A stretch of 64,000 nucleotides of DNA from Embleya scabrispora DSM 41855 (GTDB lineage Bacteria; Actinomycetota; Actinomycetes; Streptomycetales; Streptomycetaceae), in assembly GCF_000372745.1 (NCBI RefSeq), contig NZ_KB889607.1, forward strand, positions 145,157 through 209,156, read 5' to 3'. Position numbers and translations under genes: made by a program. Positions 1 through 8,575 of this stretch are shown here, one piece after another. The notes below the pieces were generated by a model. It had not been told where the DNA came from. It searched no databases and was given only the letters and a program-made list of their open reading frames with translations. Positions within the stretch are counted from its first letter, which is position 1; each line of letters opens with the position of its first letter.

Positions 1-16
1 GCATCAACGCGACATT

Positions 17-46
17 CGTTGCAATGATAATGGCATGGTTGCAACG
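17..46. repeat. Inverted repeat, 8-bp arms with 14-bp spacer
   Basis: CGTTGCAA at 17-24 is matched exactly by its reverse complement TTGCAACG at 39-46. The spacer is A/T-rich for this genome and contains TGATAATGG. No gene within the window starts directly beside it; the nearest, on the minus strand, ends at 166. It may be an operator or hairpin belonging to a gene left of the window. The repeat is visible directly; any role is inference. Confidence 0.45.
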
Positions 47-121
47 TCGTCTGGCGCTGAGCCGAGTAGATGACACCTACGTGCAATAGCCGTTTCGAAG
101 GATTCTTGAACGCAACGTAGC

Positions 122-139
122 TTTTCCATTATCGGAAAG
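122..139. repeat. Small inverted repeat TTTCC-N6-GGAAA
   Basis: TTTCC at 123-127 and GGAAA at 134-138 flank ATTATC, giving a short symmetric, relatively A/T-rich site 30 bases downstream of the membrane protein's stop codon. It could be a weak terminator for that minus-strand gene or an operator for something to the left. Nothing else is seen between 47 and 165. Confidence 0.25.
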
Positions 140-165
140 ACTACCGAAAGGCGCCGCTCCGGACA

Positions 166-729
166 CTACGCGGCGCCGTCCGGGGCGGGTTCGCCGAGGT
201 GGCGCCGGTGGTACGAACGGGTCACGATCGCCAGGAGCGGCGCCCACAGCACCAGCGGCAGATACAGCACGCCGAGCAGGTCGGCGCCGGATTCGGTCAT
301 GTCGTCGTGCGGGACGAGCCACCAGAACAGGAACTGGGCCCACAACAGGACGAGAACCGCCACTCCGATGTAGGCAACCCGGGTGACGACCACCGGATCC
401 ATCCTTCGCCCACCCACGAACGGGACCCAGCGCGGCGGACGTTCACCCCACGGGCGAACCAGCCCGAGGGTGAGAAGGGCGGCCAGTTCGGTACTCAGAC
501 TGAGGAAGATCACCCAAGGCGCGCCCCATCCCGTCATGTGCATGTTCGCGTAGCCCTGCTCGGTGTATCCGCCGTGGTTGCCGAACACGAGCCCGAACCG
601 CCAGATCGCCGACGGCAACGGAGTCAATGCCGCCGCGTGCGCGGCCAGGATCGCCCAGCGCGGGGCGGGCGGAACGACGGGATCGGGCAAGGACGAAGAC
701 GAAGCGGTGGTCCCCCGTGATGTGATCAT
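166..729 (-). CDS. Predicted four-helix membrane protein, unknown function
   Basis: The 187-residue protein has about four hydrophobic segments, near residues 27-47, 68-90, 113-137 and 148-168, and a short hydrophilic tail, so it is probably an integral membrane protein. The N-terminus is Ser/Thr-rich and I see no signal cleavage site. I recognise no family. It is divergent from the deacetylase gene at 936 with about 200 bases between the starts, enough for two promoters. The ATG at 727-729 is the only start that keeps the first helix with a short N-terminus. That it is a real gene is supported by codon bias and the helix pattern; the role is unknown. Confidence 0.7.
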   Translation of the reverse strand: MITSRGTTASSSSLPDPVVPPAPRWAILAAHAAALTPLPSAIWRFGLVFGNHGGYTEQGYANMHMTGWGAPWVIFLSLSTELAALLTLGLVRPWGERPPRWVPFVGGRRMDPVVVTRVAYIGVAVLVLLWAQFLFWWLVPHDDMTESGADLLGVLYLPLVLWAPLLAIVTRSYHRRHLGEPAPDGAA

Positions 730-935
730 GTACCGAATATTGGCAGCAGGGGTAGGCGCGGGACATCGACGGACGGATCAGGTCCGGGTCGACCGCGGGG
801 ATGAGCGCGGGGTGCGGCGTACCGCCGAGGTCGGATCCGGGCCCGCTCGAACCTTGTTGCGCCGAAACAGTGAAGTCCGGCCGAGTCGTGCGTGTCCTCG
901 CGATCGCGGTCCCGGACATGTGCAAGACACTCGAC

Positions 936-1658
936 ATGGACACCACCTCCGCCACGTCGCGCCGTACGTTGCTGATGAGCGCCGCCGCCACCCTCGGTCT
1001 TCTCTCCGTCGCCACCCCGTCCGCCGTCGCCACCGACGGACAGCCCACCCCCCGCCCCGCCTTCGCCCAGGAACCGGTGCGCGAGGTCAAGGCCGGACCG
1101 CAGCGGATCGCGGTGACCTTCGACGACGGACCACATCCCGAGTACACCCCGCAGGTGCTGCGTGTGTTGCGGCGATTCCGGGTCCGCGCGACGTTCTGCG
1201 TCGTGGGCACGGAGGTCGAGCTCCACCCCGAACTGCTCCGCGCGGTCCACGACGAGGGCCACACGATCGCCGGCCACTCGTGGTCGCACGCCAATCTGCA
1301 ACAACTCCCGCCGGCCGGCGTCGCGGAGGAGGTGGAACGCAACCTGATCGCGATCGACCGTGTGCTGCCGGGCCTTCGGGTCGGCTGGTTCCGCGCGCCG
1401 TACAACCGCTGGTCACCCGAGGTGATGGGCACACTGAGCGCGAACGGCCTTCGTCCACTGGGCTGGTCGGTCGATCCGCGCGACTGGGAGCAGCCGGGCA
1501 CCAGCGAGATCGTCGAGCGCGTCCTGGCCGCGACCACGACCGGCTCGATCATCCTCAACCACGACGCGGGCGGCGACCGCTCCCAAACCGTCGCCGCACT
1601 CGAACAGTGGCTCCCCCGGCTCCTGGCAGCCGGCTACCGCTTCGTCCAACCCACCTGA
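936..1658 (+). CDS. Secreted polysaccharide deacetylase (NodB / CE4 family)
   Basis: The 240-residue protein is a carbohydrate esterase 4 hydrolase that would remove N-acetyl groups from chitin, peptidoglycan or a similar glycan outside the cell. The N-terminus has a twin-arginine-like signal (SRRTLLMS then a hydrophobic stretch to about residue 30). The family motifs follow in order: TFDDGPHPEYTP with the catalytic and metal-binding Asp pair, HSWSH with the metal-binding His residues, WFRAPYNRW, the DPRDW loop and the late LNHDAGG motif carrying the catalytic His. An ATG at 918 is an equally possible start; frames further upstream add Pro/Arg-rich sequence not typical of a signal peptide. 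The family assignment is firm, the substrate is not known. Confidence 0.88.
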   Translation: MDTTSATSRRTLLMSAAATLGLLSVATPSAVATDGQPTPRPAFAQEPVREVKAGPQRIAVTFDDGPHPEYTPQVLRVLRRFRVRATFCVVGTEVELHPELLRAVHDEGHTIAGHSWSHANLQQLPPAGVAEEVERNLIAIDRVLPGLRVGWFRAPYNRWSPEVMGTLSANGLRPLGWSVDPRDWEQPGTSEIVERVLAATTTGSIILNHDAGGDRSQTVAALEQWLPRLLAAGYRFVQPT

Positions 1659-1685
1659 TCCCACTCGGCCCGAACTCCGCGCCCG

Positions 1686-1731
1686 CCGGCCCCGCGTACC
1701 CAAAGCGGGCCGACGGCGCAGGCGGGGCCGG
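1686..1731. terminator. Possible bidirectional terminator between convergent genes
   Basis: CCGGCCCCGC at 1686-1695 pairs with GCGGGGCCGG at 1722-1731, between the ends of the deacetylase gene (+) and the Fur-family gene (-). The loop is 26 bases and there is no U-tail, so the call rests on position and the 10-bp perfect stem. The rest of 1659-1864 is GC-rich and shows no coding signal. Confidence 0.35.
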
Positions 1732-1864
1732 GCGCGGCGGGCGTCGGCGTGCCCCGACGGGTGGAAGTCGGCCGCGCCGTCGGCGAGGCTTGTCGGGCGG
1801 CGAGGCGTCGCCGCGCTGCCGGATCGGCCGCCGAGACCGCGTCCTTCGCCGGCTGACGCCCGGT

Positions 1865-2374
1865 TCAGGGGTGCCTGGGGGGTTTGTTCACGTGGGTGTG
1901 GTCGAGGGGGCCTACGTGCTTCGTACACGTCTCGCAGCGGCCGGTCAGCGCGACAGCCGTCGGGTCGAGGGCGAAGCCCTGTTCGGCGGCCAGCCGGGAG
2001 GCGACCTCGTCCAGCAGGTCGCCCGGCGCGTGGCTGACCGTTCCGCAGAGGCGGCAACGTACGAGGACGTGGGTGCCGCCCACCAGGTGGCCCGCCAGGT
2101 GATAGGTGGCCGCGTCGTGGCGCAGGCGGGTGAAGGCGACCAGGTCGAGGCGTTCGAGGGCGTCCAACGCGCGGTAGATGGTGGTCCGGTGCACGCCCGG
2201 CGCCGCGCGGGACACCGCGGCGAAGATCGCGTCGGCGCTCAGATGCTCGTCGGCGTCCGCGAGTACCCGAAGCACCGCGGTGCGCGCCACCGTGACCCGC
2301 TCGCCGTGCGCGCGGATCTGCCGCACCGCCTCGACGACCGGGTCGGGGGTGGGGTGCTGCACGCCGTCGTCCAT
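1865..2374 (-). CDS. Fur-family metal-dependent repressor (Zur/Fur-like)
   Basis: The 169-residue protein matches the ferric uptake regulator fold: an N-terminal winged helix with the recognition-helix sequence HRTTIYRALDALERLDLV (about residues 62-79), then a C-terminal dimerisation and metal domain with GTHVLVRCRLCG and GRCETC. These CxxC pairs are the structural zinc site of Fur proteins. The tail is His-containing. Whether it senses zinc, iron or nickel cannot be read from sequence; the His-x-Leu-Val-x-Cys pattern before the first CxxC leans to Zur. The start is ATG 2374; ATG 2413 would add 13 residues. It is divergent from cobG with only about 90 bases between likely starts, so it may share or control that promoter. 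Confidence 0.85.
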   Translation of the reverse strand: MDDGVQHPTPDPVVEAVRQIRAHGERVTVARTAVLRVLADADEHLSADAIFAAVSRAAPGVHRTTIYRALDALERLDLVAFTRLRHDAATYHLAGHLVGGTHVLVRCRLCGTVSHAPGDLLDEVASRLAAEQGFALDPTAVALTGRCETCTKHVGPLDHTHVNKPPRHP

Positions 2375-2466
2375 ATGCAACAGTGTCGCATCTGGCCGGT
2401 CGGCAACCGGCATGGGGTGACGGGCCGGGCGTACCGATACGAGACATCGAGGCGCGACGAAGGGCG

Positions 2467-3861
2467 GTGGATGCGGTGGTGGTCCGGGAGCGCGACGACG
2501 CCTGCCCCGGAGTCGTGGACGCGTCCCCGGCCGACGACGGCCTGATCGCGCGCGTACGCCTCCCCGGCGGCCGGCTGGTCCCCGCGCAGCTACGCGAACT
2601 CGCCGTCCTGGCACGGCGATTCGGTACGGGCTCGGTCGACCTGACGGCACGCGCCAACATGCAACTGCGTGGCCTCGCCGAAGCCGACCTGCCCGCCCTG
2701 GCCGACGCCATCGCCGCGGCCGGCCTGATGCCCTCCCGCAGCCACGACCGCGTGCGCAACATCCTCGCGAGCCCACTCGCCGGCCGCGATCCGAGCGCCC
2801 TGCTGGATGCCGACGCCGTACTCACCGCCGTCGACCATGCCCTGTGCGCGGCCCCGGACCTGGCCGCCCTCTCCGGCCGCTTCCTGATCGGCATCGACGA
2901 CGGCGGGCTCCCGATCGCCTCGTCCCGCCACGACCTGGACCTCGTCGCACTCACCGAGCACACCTTGGCGCTGCACGTGGCCGGCCACGACACCACCCTG
3001 CGCCTCGGCCCCGCCGACGCCCCGGCGGCCATCGTGCACGCGGCCCGCGCGTTCCTGACCGCCCGCGCCCACACCGGCGCCTGGCACATCCGCGAACTCC
3101 CCGGCGGGGCAGCCCATTTCGCTGCCGCCCTCGCGGCCGAGCCCGCCCCGTCCGAGGGCTCCGCGCCCAGCCGCGACCACGCGCCGACCACCGCGAGCGC
3201 CGCGCCGCCCCGTCACCGCGGCGGCAGCCGGCCACCGATCGGGGTGCTCGCGCAATCCGACGGCCGCTTCGCCGTCGGGGCCCTGGTGCCACTCGGACGC
3301 TTGACGCGGCATCATCTGGCCGCCCTGGTCGGCTTGCGGACCGAGTTGCGGATCACCAGTGCCCGAGGCGTCGTGGTCCGTGACGTGACCGACCCCGCCG
3401 CGACCGTGGCCGCCCTCGAAGCAGCCGGCCTGCCGTGCGACCCCGCTTCCCCGTGGCGCGGCGTGACCGCGTGCAGCGGCCTGGGCGCGTGCCGCCGAGC
3501 ACTGGCCGACGTCCGCTCGGAGGCCGCTCGACACGCGCTGGGCCGCTCGTCCCCCGACGCCACGCTCGTGGGCACGGATCGTTCGGGCGCCCCGACAATG
3601 GCTCCCCTTCCGGCGGGTCGTCGTGCGAGGGACCACCGGGCGACAGGTCATCCGCCCGCCGATGTTCCCCGAGCCGTCGACCGCGCGGACACCCACTGGG
3701 TCGGCTGTTCCCGGGCATGCGGCAAGCCCGCCGGCGCGACGCTCCTGGTCGCCCGCGAGGACGGCACGTACGAAACCGTCCCGCCCGGCCGGGCGGCGAC
3801 ACCGCCACCCTCGGTGCACCCGCCCGTTCCGGGCCCACCCACACCGTCCACCCCTGGATGA
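2467..3861 (+). CDS. cobG: Precorrin-3B synthase (CobG)
   Basis: CobG is the O2-dependent enzyme that converts precorrin-3A to precorrin-3B in aerobic cobalamin synthesis and belongs to the sulfite/nitrite reductase family. The 464-residue protein has two ferredoxin-like half domains ([13 protein letters not shown] and [15 protein letters not shown]) and a four-cysteine iron-sulfur signature: C336-x5-C342 and C414-x3-C418. The linkers near residues 220-255 and 370-400 are Pro/Ala/Arg-rich and poorly conserved. I chose GTG 2467 because it follows AAGG-type Shine-Dalgarno sequence and leaves promoter space; GTG 2383 would run almost into the divergent Fur-family start. It is the first gene of a plus-strand run with cobH and cobIJ. 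Confidence 0.88.
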   Translation: MDAVVVRERDDACPGVVDASPADDGLIARVRLPGGRLVPAQLRELAVLARRFGTGSVDLTARANMQLRGLAEADLPALADAIAAAGLMPSRSHDRVRNILASPLAGRDPSALLDADAVLTAVDHALCAAPDLAALSGRFLIGIDDGGLPIASSRHDLDLVALTEHTLALHVAGHDTTLRLGPADAPAAIVHAARAFLTARAHTGAWHIRELPGGAAHFAAALAAEPAPSEGSAPSRDHAPTTASAAPPRHRGGSRPPIGVLAQSDGRFAVGALVPLGRLTRHHLAALVGLRTELRITSARGVVVRDVTDPAATVAALEAAGLPCDPASPWRGVTACSGLGACRRALADVRSEAARHALGRSSPDATLVGTDRSGAPTMAPLPAGRRARDHRATGHPPADVPRAVDRADTHWVGCSRACGKPAGATLLVAREDGTYETVPPGRAATPPPSVHPPVPGPPTPSTPG

Positions 3862-3970
3862 CGGTCGACGCCTTCGCCCGGCGTGTGCATCGGGCGCGGC
3901 TCCCGTCCGTCCGCGCGACCACGACCGCGACCCACCCATACCGATGACGACCATCACCACCCCCTCGGAC

Positions 3971-3977
3971 AAAGGAG
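3971..3977 (+). promoter_or_regulatory. Strong ribosome binding site fixing the cobH start
   Basis: AAAGGAG at 3971-3977 lies 8 bases before GTG 3986. An ATG at 3944 in the same frame has no comparable site, so this sequence decides the start of cobH in favour of the GTG. Confidence 0.6.
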
Positions 3978-3985
3978 CAGCCGAC

Positions 3986-4612
3986 GTGGACGACTGGATC
4001 AAGGACGGAGCCGAGATCTACCGGCGTTCGTTCGCGACCATCCGGGCCGAGGCGGACCTGACCCGCTTCCCCGAGGACGTCTCGCGCGTCGTCGTCCGGA
4101 TGATCCACGCGTGCGGCATGACCGACCTGCCGCGGGATGTCGGCTTCCATCCCGAGGTGGCGCGGGTCGGGGCCGAGGCGTTGCGGGCCGGTGCGCCGAT
4201 CCTGTGCGATGCCAACATGGTCGCGTCCGGAGTGACCCGCAAGCGGCTGCCCAAGGACAACGACGTGCGTTGCCTGCTCGCCGACCCGCGTACGCCGGTC
4301 CTGGCCGCCGAGCAGCGCACCACCCGCAGCGCCGCCGCCGTGGACCTGTGGGTAGACGACCTCGCCGGTGCCGTGGTCGCGGTCGGCAACGCGCCCACCG
4401 CGCTGTTCCGATTGCTCGAACTGATCGACCGGGGCGCCCCGCACCCCGCCGCGATCATCGGGATCCCGGTCGGCTTCATCGGCGCGGCCGAGTCCAAGCA
4501 GGCCCTGGCCGAGCACCCGGCCGGCATCCCCTACCTCGTCGTACACGGTCGCCGCGGCGGCAGCGCGATGACCGCCGCCGCGCTGAACGCACTGGCGAGC
4601 GAACAAGAATAG
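3986..4612 (+). CDS. cobH: Precorrin-8X methylmutase (CobH/CbiC)
   Basis: CobH moves the C11 methyl group of precorrin-8X to C12, giving hydrogenobyrinic acid. The 208-residue product begins [16 protein letters not shown] and is close to the usual family length of about 210. Family features are visible: the RMIHACGM segment with the catalytic His, [12 protein letters not shown], and the C-terminal [15 protein letters not shown]. It follows cobG by 124 bases and precedes cobIJ by 155 bases, so it could be cotranscribed although the gaps are large for this genome. No stem-loop or promoter stands out in either gap. Confidence 0.93.
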   Translation: MDDWIKDGAEIYRRSFATIRAEADLTRFPEDVSRVVVRMIHACGMTDLPRDVGFHPEVARVGAEALRAGAPILCDANMVASGVTRKRLPKDNDVRCLLADPRTPVLAAEQRTTRSAAAVDLWVDDLAGAVVAVGNAPTALFRLLELIDRGAPHPAAIIGIPVGFIGAAESKQALAEHPAGIPYLVVHGRRGGSAMTAAALNALASEQE

Positions 4613-4767
4613 GCATCGGACCGGAGTCCGCAGCCGCGGATCCGGGGCAGCGCGCCGGCAGCGGGGCGCCGAAGCCGGACCCGAGCCCACCGACGAACCC
4701 GACCACCCCGCACCACCGCACCACCGCCCGACACCACCTGCACACCCACCCACCCCAGGAGCACAGC

Positions 4768-6312
4768 GTGACCACCACCGGCCGCCTGTACGGCATCGGC
4801 CTCGGCCCGGGCGACCCCGAGCTGATCACCCTCAAGGCCCATCGCCTGATCACCTCGGCCGACGTGGTCGCCTATCCGGTCAAAAAGGGTGCACGCGGCG
4901 TCGCGATCACCATCGCCGAGCCGTATCTGAACGACACTCAGCTTCGCCTCCCGCTCGAATACCCGGTGACCACCGAGAGCACCGATCACCCCGGCGGGTA
5001 CGACGGCGCGCTCGCCGACTACTACGACTCGACCGCCGCCGAGATCGCCGCGCATCTGGACGCCGGTCGCGACGTCGCGGTGTTGTGCGAGGGCGACCCG
5101 TTCTTCTACGGCTCGTACATGTACTGGCACGAACGCCTCGCCGACCGCTACCCGGTCGAGGTCGTCCCCGGGGTGACCTCGGTCAGCGGCGCCGCGGCCG
5201 TACTGGGCCGGCCCCTCGTACAACACGACGAGGTGCTCACGATCCTGCCCGGCACGCTCCCGGCCGACGTGCTCGCGGCGCGGTTGCGAACCACCGACTC
5301 GGCCGCGGTGATCAAGCTCGGCAAGCGGCATTTCCCGGCCGTACGCGGCGCGTTCGAGCAGGCCGGGCTGGCCGATCGCACGTGGTACGTGGAGCGCGCG
5401 ACCACCGATCGGCAGCAGGTGCGCCCGCTCGCCGACGTGGTGCCGGACGACGTCCCGTACTTCTCCCTCGTGATCACTCCATCCGCCTCCCCCGGCGGCG
5501 AGTTCGCGACCAACCGCACCCCGCGGGTGCCCGAGCCGGCGTACGTGCTGCCCGAACCCACCGGCGAACTCGGCTCGATCGACGTGGTCGGTCTCGGGCC
5601 GGCCGGTCCGGAGTGGCTCACCCCCGACGCGCACGCCGCGCTCGCCGCCGCGGACCACGTGGTCGGCTACGGCCCGTACGTGGATCGCGTCCAGCCCCGT
5701 CCCGGCCAGAAGCGGCATCGCACCGACAACCGGGTCGAGGCCGAACGTGCGCGCCACGCCATCGGATTGGCCGAGGCGGGAGGCCGAGTCGCGGTGGTCT
5801 CCTCCGGCGACGCGGGCGTGTTCGCGATGGCGTCCGCCGTGCTGGAGGCCGCGCACGAGACGGCGACCGAGGTCCCGGTCCGGGTGGTCGCCGGGTTGTC
5901 CGCGATGCAGGCCGTGGCGTCTCGTGCGGGGGCGCCGCTGGGCCACGACTTCTGCGTGATCAGCCTGTCCGCGATCCTCAAGCCGTGGGACGTGATCGAG
6001 CGTCGGCTGACCGCCGCCGCCGAGGCGGACCTCGCGGTCGCGATCTACAACCCGGCCTCCAAGACCCGGCGCACCCAGGTCGCCGAGGCCCGCGACCTGT
6101 TCCTCAAGCACCGCGCGCCGGACACCCCGGTGGTGGTGGGCCGCGACGTCGGCGGTCCGACCGAGGCGGTGCACGTGGTCCGGTTGGCCGATCTGGATCC
6201 GGAGGTGGTCGACATGCGTACGCTGCTGATCATCGGCTCGTCGCAGACCCGCACCTACCGCCGGCCGGACGGCGGCACCGGCGTGTACACGCCGCGGCGC
6301 TACCCGGCCTGA
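4768..6312 (+). CDS. cobIJ: Precorrin-2 C20-/precorrin-3B C17-methyltransferase fusion (CobIJ)
   Basis: The 514-residue protein joins two SAM-dependent uroporphyrinogen-III methyltransferase-type domains. Residues 1-250 are CobI-like (GIGLGPGDPELITLKA, EGDPFFYGSYMYW) and methylate precorrin-2 at C20. Residues 265-510 are CobJ-like (VVGLGPAGPEWLTPDA, SSGDAGVFAMASA, YNPASKTRR) and methylate precorrin-3B at C17 with ring contraction. CobI-CobJ fusions are known in actinobacteria. The GTG at 4768 follows CAGGAG at a good distance. The fusion places consecutive steps around CobG's product in one protein. It is convergent with cobK. Confidence 0.93.
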   Translation: MTTTGRLYGIGLGPGDPELITLKAHRLITSADVVAYPVKKGARGVAITIAEPYLNDTQLRLPLEYPVTTESTDHPGGYDGALADYYDSTAAEIAAHLDAGRDVAVLCEGDPFFYGSYMYWHERLADRYPVEVVPGVTSVSGAAAVLGRPLVQHDEVLTILPGTLPADVLAARLRTTDSAAVIKLGKRHFPAVRGAFEQAGLADRTWYVERATTDRQQVRPLADVVPDDVPYFSLVITPSASPGGEFATNRTPRVPEPAYVLPEPTGELGSIDVVGLGPAGPEWLTPDAHAALAAADHVVGYGPYVDRVQPRPGQKRHRTDNRVEAERARHAIGLAEAGGRVAVVSSGDAGVFAMASAVLEAAHETATEVPVRVVAGLSAMQAVASRAGAPLGHDFCVISLSAILKPWDVIERRLTAAAEADLAVAIYNPASKTRRTQVAEARDLFLKHRAPDTPVVVGRDVGGPTEAVHVVRLADLDPEVVDMRTLLIIGSSQTRTYRRPDGGTGVYTPRRYPA

Positions 6313-6354
6313 CGACCCGGGGCACCCGTGTCGACGATCCTGGGTCGGGTCGGC

Positions 6355-6372
6355 CCGCCCCGACCGGGGCGG
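6355..6372. terminator. Compact hairpin between convergent cobIJ and cobK
   Basis: CCGCCCCG at 6355-6362 pairs perfectly with CGGGGCGG at 6365-6372 across a two-base loop. It sits 43 bases past the cobIJ stop and 88 bases past the cobK stop and can serve both strands. There is no U-tail, as is common in this GC range. The remainder of 6313-6459 shows nothing else. Confidence 0.5.
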
Positions 6373-6459
6373 TGGCTCGGCGCGAGCGGCCCACTGCCCG
6401 ACCGGGGCGCCAAGATCGACCCGCGGCGGCCGTGTGTCACAGTGAGTGGCGTGCGCGAC

Positions 6460-7284
6460 TCACGTTCCGGCCGCCGCGGCCGACCCGCTCAGGACCCACC
6501 GCGCGGCGGCCGCCGCGTCGGTGACCTGCTGCGGCGCGCGTACCTCGGGGCGGCGGATCAGCACCACCGGCAGGCCCAGCTCGCGGGCGGCGGTGAGCTT
6601 GGCCGCGGTCGGGGCGCCGCCGCTGTCCTTGGTCACGATCGCGTCGATGCGCCGGTCGCGCAGCAGCGCGATCTCGTCCTCGACCGTGAACGGCCCTCGG
6701 GACAACAGGACTTCGCAGGCCCGCGGCAGTGCCCCGGTCGGCGGCTCGACGCTGCGCAGCAGGAACCACAGGTCGTCCAGGTGTGCGTACGGCGCGGTCT
6801 CCAGACGGCCCGTGGTCAGGAACACCCGCCGGGCCAGGCCGGGCAGTACACGGGCGGCCTCGTCCGCGGAGTCGACCGGATACCAGCGGTCACCCGGTAC
6901 GGCGGTCCACCCCGGCCGTTGCAGGCGCAGCAGCGGGACGCCCGCCTCGGCACACGCGGTGACCGCGTTCGCCGAGATCCGGGCGGCGAACGGGTGGGTG
7001 GCGTCGACGACCGCCACCGCGGCCCGTGCCCGCAACCACGCGACCAGGCCGGGCACGCCGCCGAAGCCACCCACCCGGGTCTCGCCGACCGGCAACACGG
7101 GCGCGCTGGTACGCCCGGCCAGCGACGACACGACCCGCAGCCCCGGTACGGCCGCCAGCCGCGCGGCAAGCACCCGAGCCTCCGCGGTACCTCCCAGCAG
7201 CAGCACCACGCGGCCGCCGGTCGGCCCGCCGCTCGGCGACCCGTCGCCGGGCGCGTCGGTGCGTGCTTCCTTCGATCCGCTCAC
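6460..7284 (-). CDS. cobK: Precorrin-6A reductase (CobK)
   Basis: CobK reduces precorrin-6A to dihydro-precorrin-6 with NADPH. The 274-residue protein has a Ser/Gly/Pro-rich N-terminal extension of about 20 residues, then VVLLLGGTAEARVLAARL (nucleotide-binding start), DATHPFAARISANA and the later TKDSGGAPTAAKL motif that are diagnostic for the family. GTG 7284 is preceded by GAGGAG. The gene is alone on the minus strand between cobIJ and cbiD, and its start is only 17 bases from the cbiD start, so the promoters of the two genes must overlap or lie within the opposite coding region. Confidence 0.92.
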   Translation of the reverse strand: MSGSKEARTDAPGDGSPSGGPTGGRVVLLLGGTAEARVLAARLAAVPGLRVVSSLAGRTSAPVLPVGETRVGGFGGVPGLVAWLRARAAVAVVDATHPFAARISANAVTACAEAGVPLLRLQRPGWTAVPGDRWYPVDSADEAARVLPGLARRVFLTTGRLETAPYAHLDDLWFLLRSVEPPTGALPRACEVLLSRGPFTVEDEIALLRDRRIDAIVTKDSGGAPTAAKLTAARELGLPVVLIRRPEVRAPQQVTDAAAAARWVLSGSAAAAGT

Positions 7285-7301
7285 GATTGGCTCCTCGACC
7301 G

Positions 7302-8477
7302 ATGACCCGCCCCGATAGCCTGCGCCGGGGCTGGACCACCGGAGCATGCGCGACCGCCGCGGCGACCGCCGCCTACCAGGCCCTGCTGACCGGCGAATTC
7401 CCCGACCCGGTGACCGTGTGGCTGCCGGGCGGCCAGACACCCGCGTTCGCACTCGCCGTCGAGCAACTCACGACGGCGCGGCCGACGACCGGCGGGCTTT
7501 CCGCCAACGAGCCGGCGACCACCGTTCGCCCCTCGACCGACGACCGCGCGGCCGAAGCCGCCATGGCGGGTGTGGTCAAGGACGCCGGCGACGACCCCGA
7601 TGTCACGCACGGTGCGCTGATCCGGGCCACCGTGCGGCACGCGGCGCCCGGCACCGGCGTGACCTTCCGTGCCGGCCCCGGCGTCGGCACGGTGACCCTG
7701 CCCGGCCTGCCACTCGCGGTCGGCGAACCCGCCGTCAATCCCGTCCCGCGCAGGCTGATCCGGGAAGCGGTGGCCCGAGTGGCCGCCGCGCACGGCGGTT
7801 CCGGTGACGTCACGGTCGAGTTGTCGGTGGACGACGGCGCCCGGATCGCCGAACAGACCTGGAATCCGCGCCTGGGCATCCTCGGCGGCCTGTCCATCCT
7901 GGGCACCACCGGCGTCGTCATCCCGTACTCGTGCTCGGCCTGGATCGACTCCATCCGCCGTGGCATCGACGTCGCGCTGGCCACCGGCGAGACGCACGTG
8001 CTCGGCGCGACCGGCACCACCTCGGAGCGGGTGGGCGCCGAGGTGTACGGCCTGTCCGGCACGGCATTGTTGGACATGGGCGACTTCGCCGGCGCGCTGC
8101 TCAAGTACCTGCGCCGGCACCCGATTCCGCGCCTGACCATCGCCGGCGGCTTCGCCAAGTTCTCCAAGCTCGCCGACGGTCACCTCGACCTGCACTCGGG
8201 CCGCTCGCAGGTGAACCTGGACGCCCTCGCCGACCGGGCCACGGCGGTCGGCGGCAACGCCGAGTTGGCCGCGCACATCCGGGCCGCGAACACCGCCCTG
8301 CACGCGCTCGAACTGGCCCGCGCGGCCGACGTCCCGCTCGGCGACGCCGTCGCGGAAGCCGCCCGCGACGCCGCCCGAGCCCTGCTGCGCGGCAGCGAAC
8401 TGCCGATCACCGTAGACGTGATCGCAATCAATCGCACGGGCACCATCATCGGCCGCGCCGCACCGAACAAAGCCTAG
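7302..8477 (+). CDS. cbiD: Precorrin-5B C1-methyltransferase (CbiD)
   Basis: The 391-residue protein starts MTRPDSLRRGWTTGACATAA, the N-terminal signature of CbiD, and contains ILGGLSILGTTGVV and the FAKFSKLADGHLDLH segment. CbiD methylates C1 with deacylation; it was defined in the cobalt-first (anaerobic) route, while aerobic organisms often use CobF. In actinomycetes CbiD commonly stands in for CobF alongside CobG, which fits this locus. ATG 7302 has no recognisable ribosome binding site and lies 17 bases from the divergent cobK start, so a leaderless message is possible. Confidence 0.92.
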   Translation: MTRPDSLRRGWTTGACATAAATAAYQALLTGEFPDPVTVWLPGGQTPAFALAVEQLTTARPTTGGLSANEPATTVRPSTDDRAAEAAMAGVVKDAGDDPDVTHGALIRATVRHAAPGTGVTFRAGPGVGTVTLPGLPLAVGEPAVNPVPRRLIREAVARVAAAHGGSGDVTVELSVDDGARIAEQTWNPRLGILGGLSILGTTGVVIPYSCSAWIDSIRRGIDVALATGETHVLGATGTTSERVGAEVYGLSGTALLDMGDFAGALLKYLRRHPIPRLTIAGGFAKFSKLADGHLDLHSGRSQVNLDALADRATAVGGNAELAAHIRAANTALHALELARAADVPLGDAVAEAARDAARALLRGSELPITVDVIAINRTGTIIGRAAPNKA

Positions 8478-8533
8478 GCCGAACCCGCGTCCCCGACTCG
8501 GCCTCGAACCGAGCTCCGCTCCATGCCCCGACC

Positions 8534-8565
8534 CGTTCGGATCGCCGACCGGCGCCCGATCCGGA
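8534..8565. terminator. Probable terminator between convergent cbiD and cobM
   Basis: GTTCGGATCG pairs with CGATCCGGAC (one G-U) around a GC-rich loop in the 98-base gap between the ends of cbiD and cobM. It is placed to stop transcription in both directions. No U-tail. Confidence 0.4.
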
Positions 8566-8575
8566 CCCGCCCCGC

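Noticed and set aside
1..60. Zur or Fur box at the left edge
   Set aside because: TGATAATGG is suggestive, but the symmetric part of the site is the GC-containing CGTTGCAA arms, which do not match the Fur-family boxes I know.
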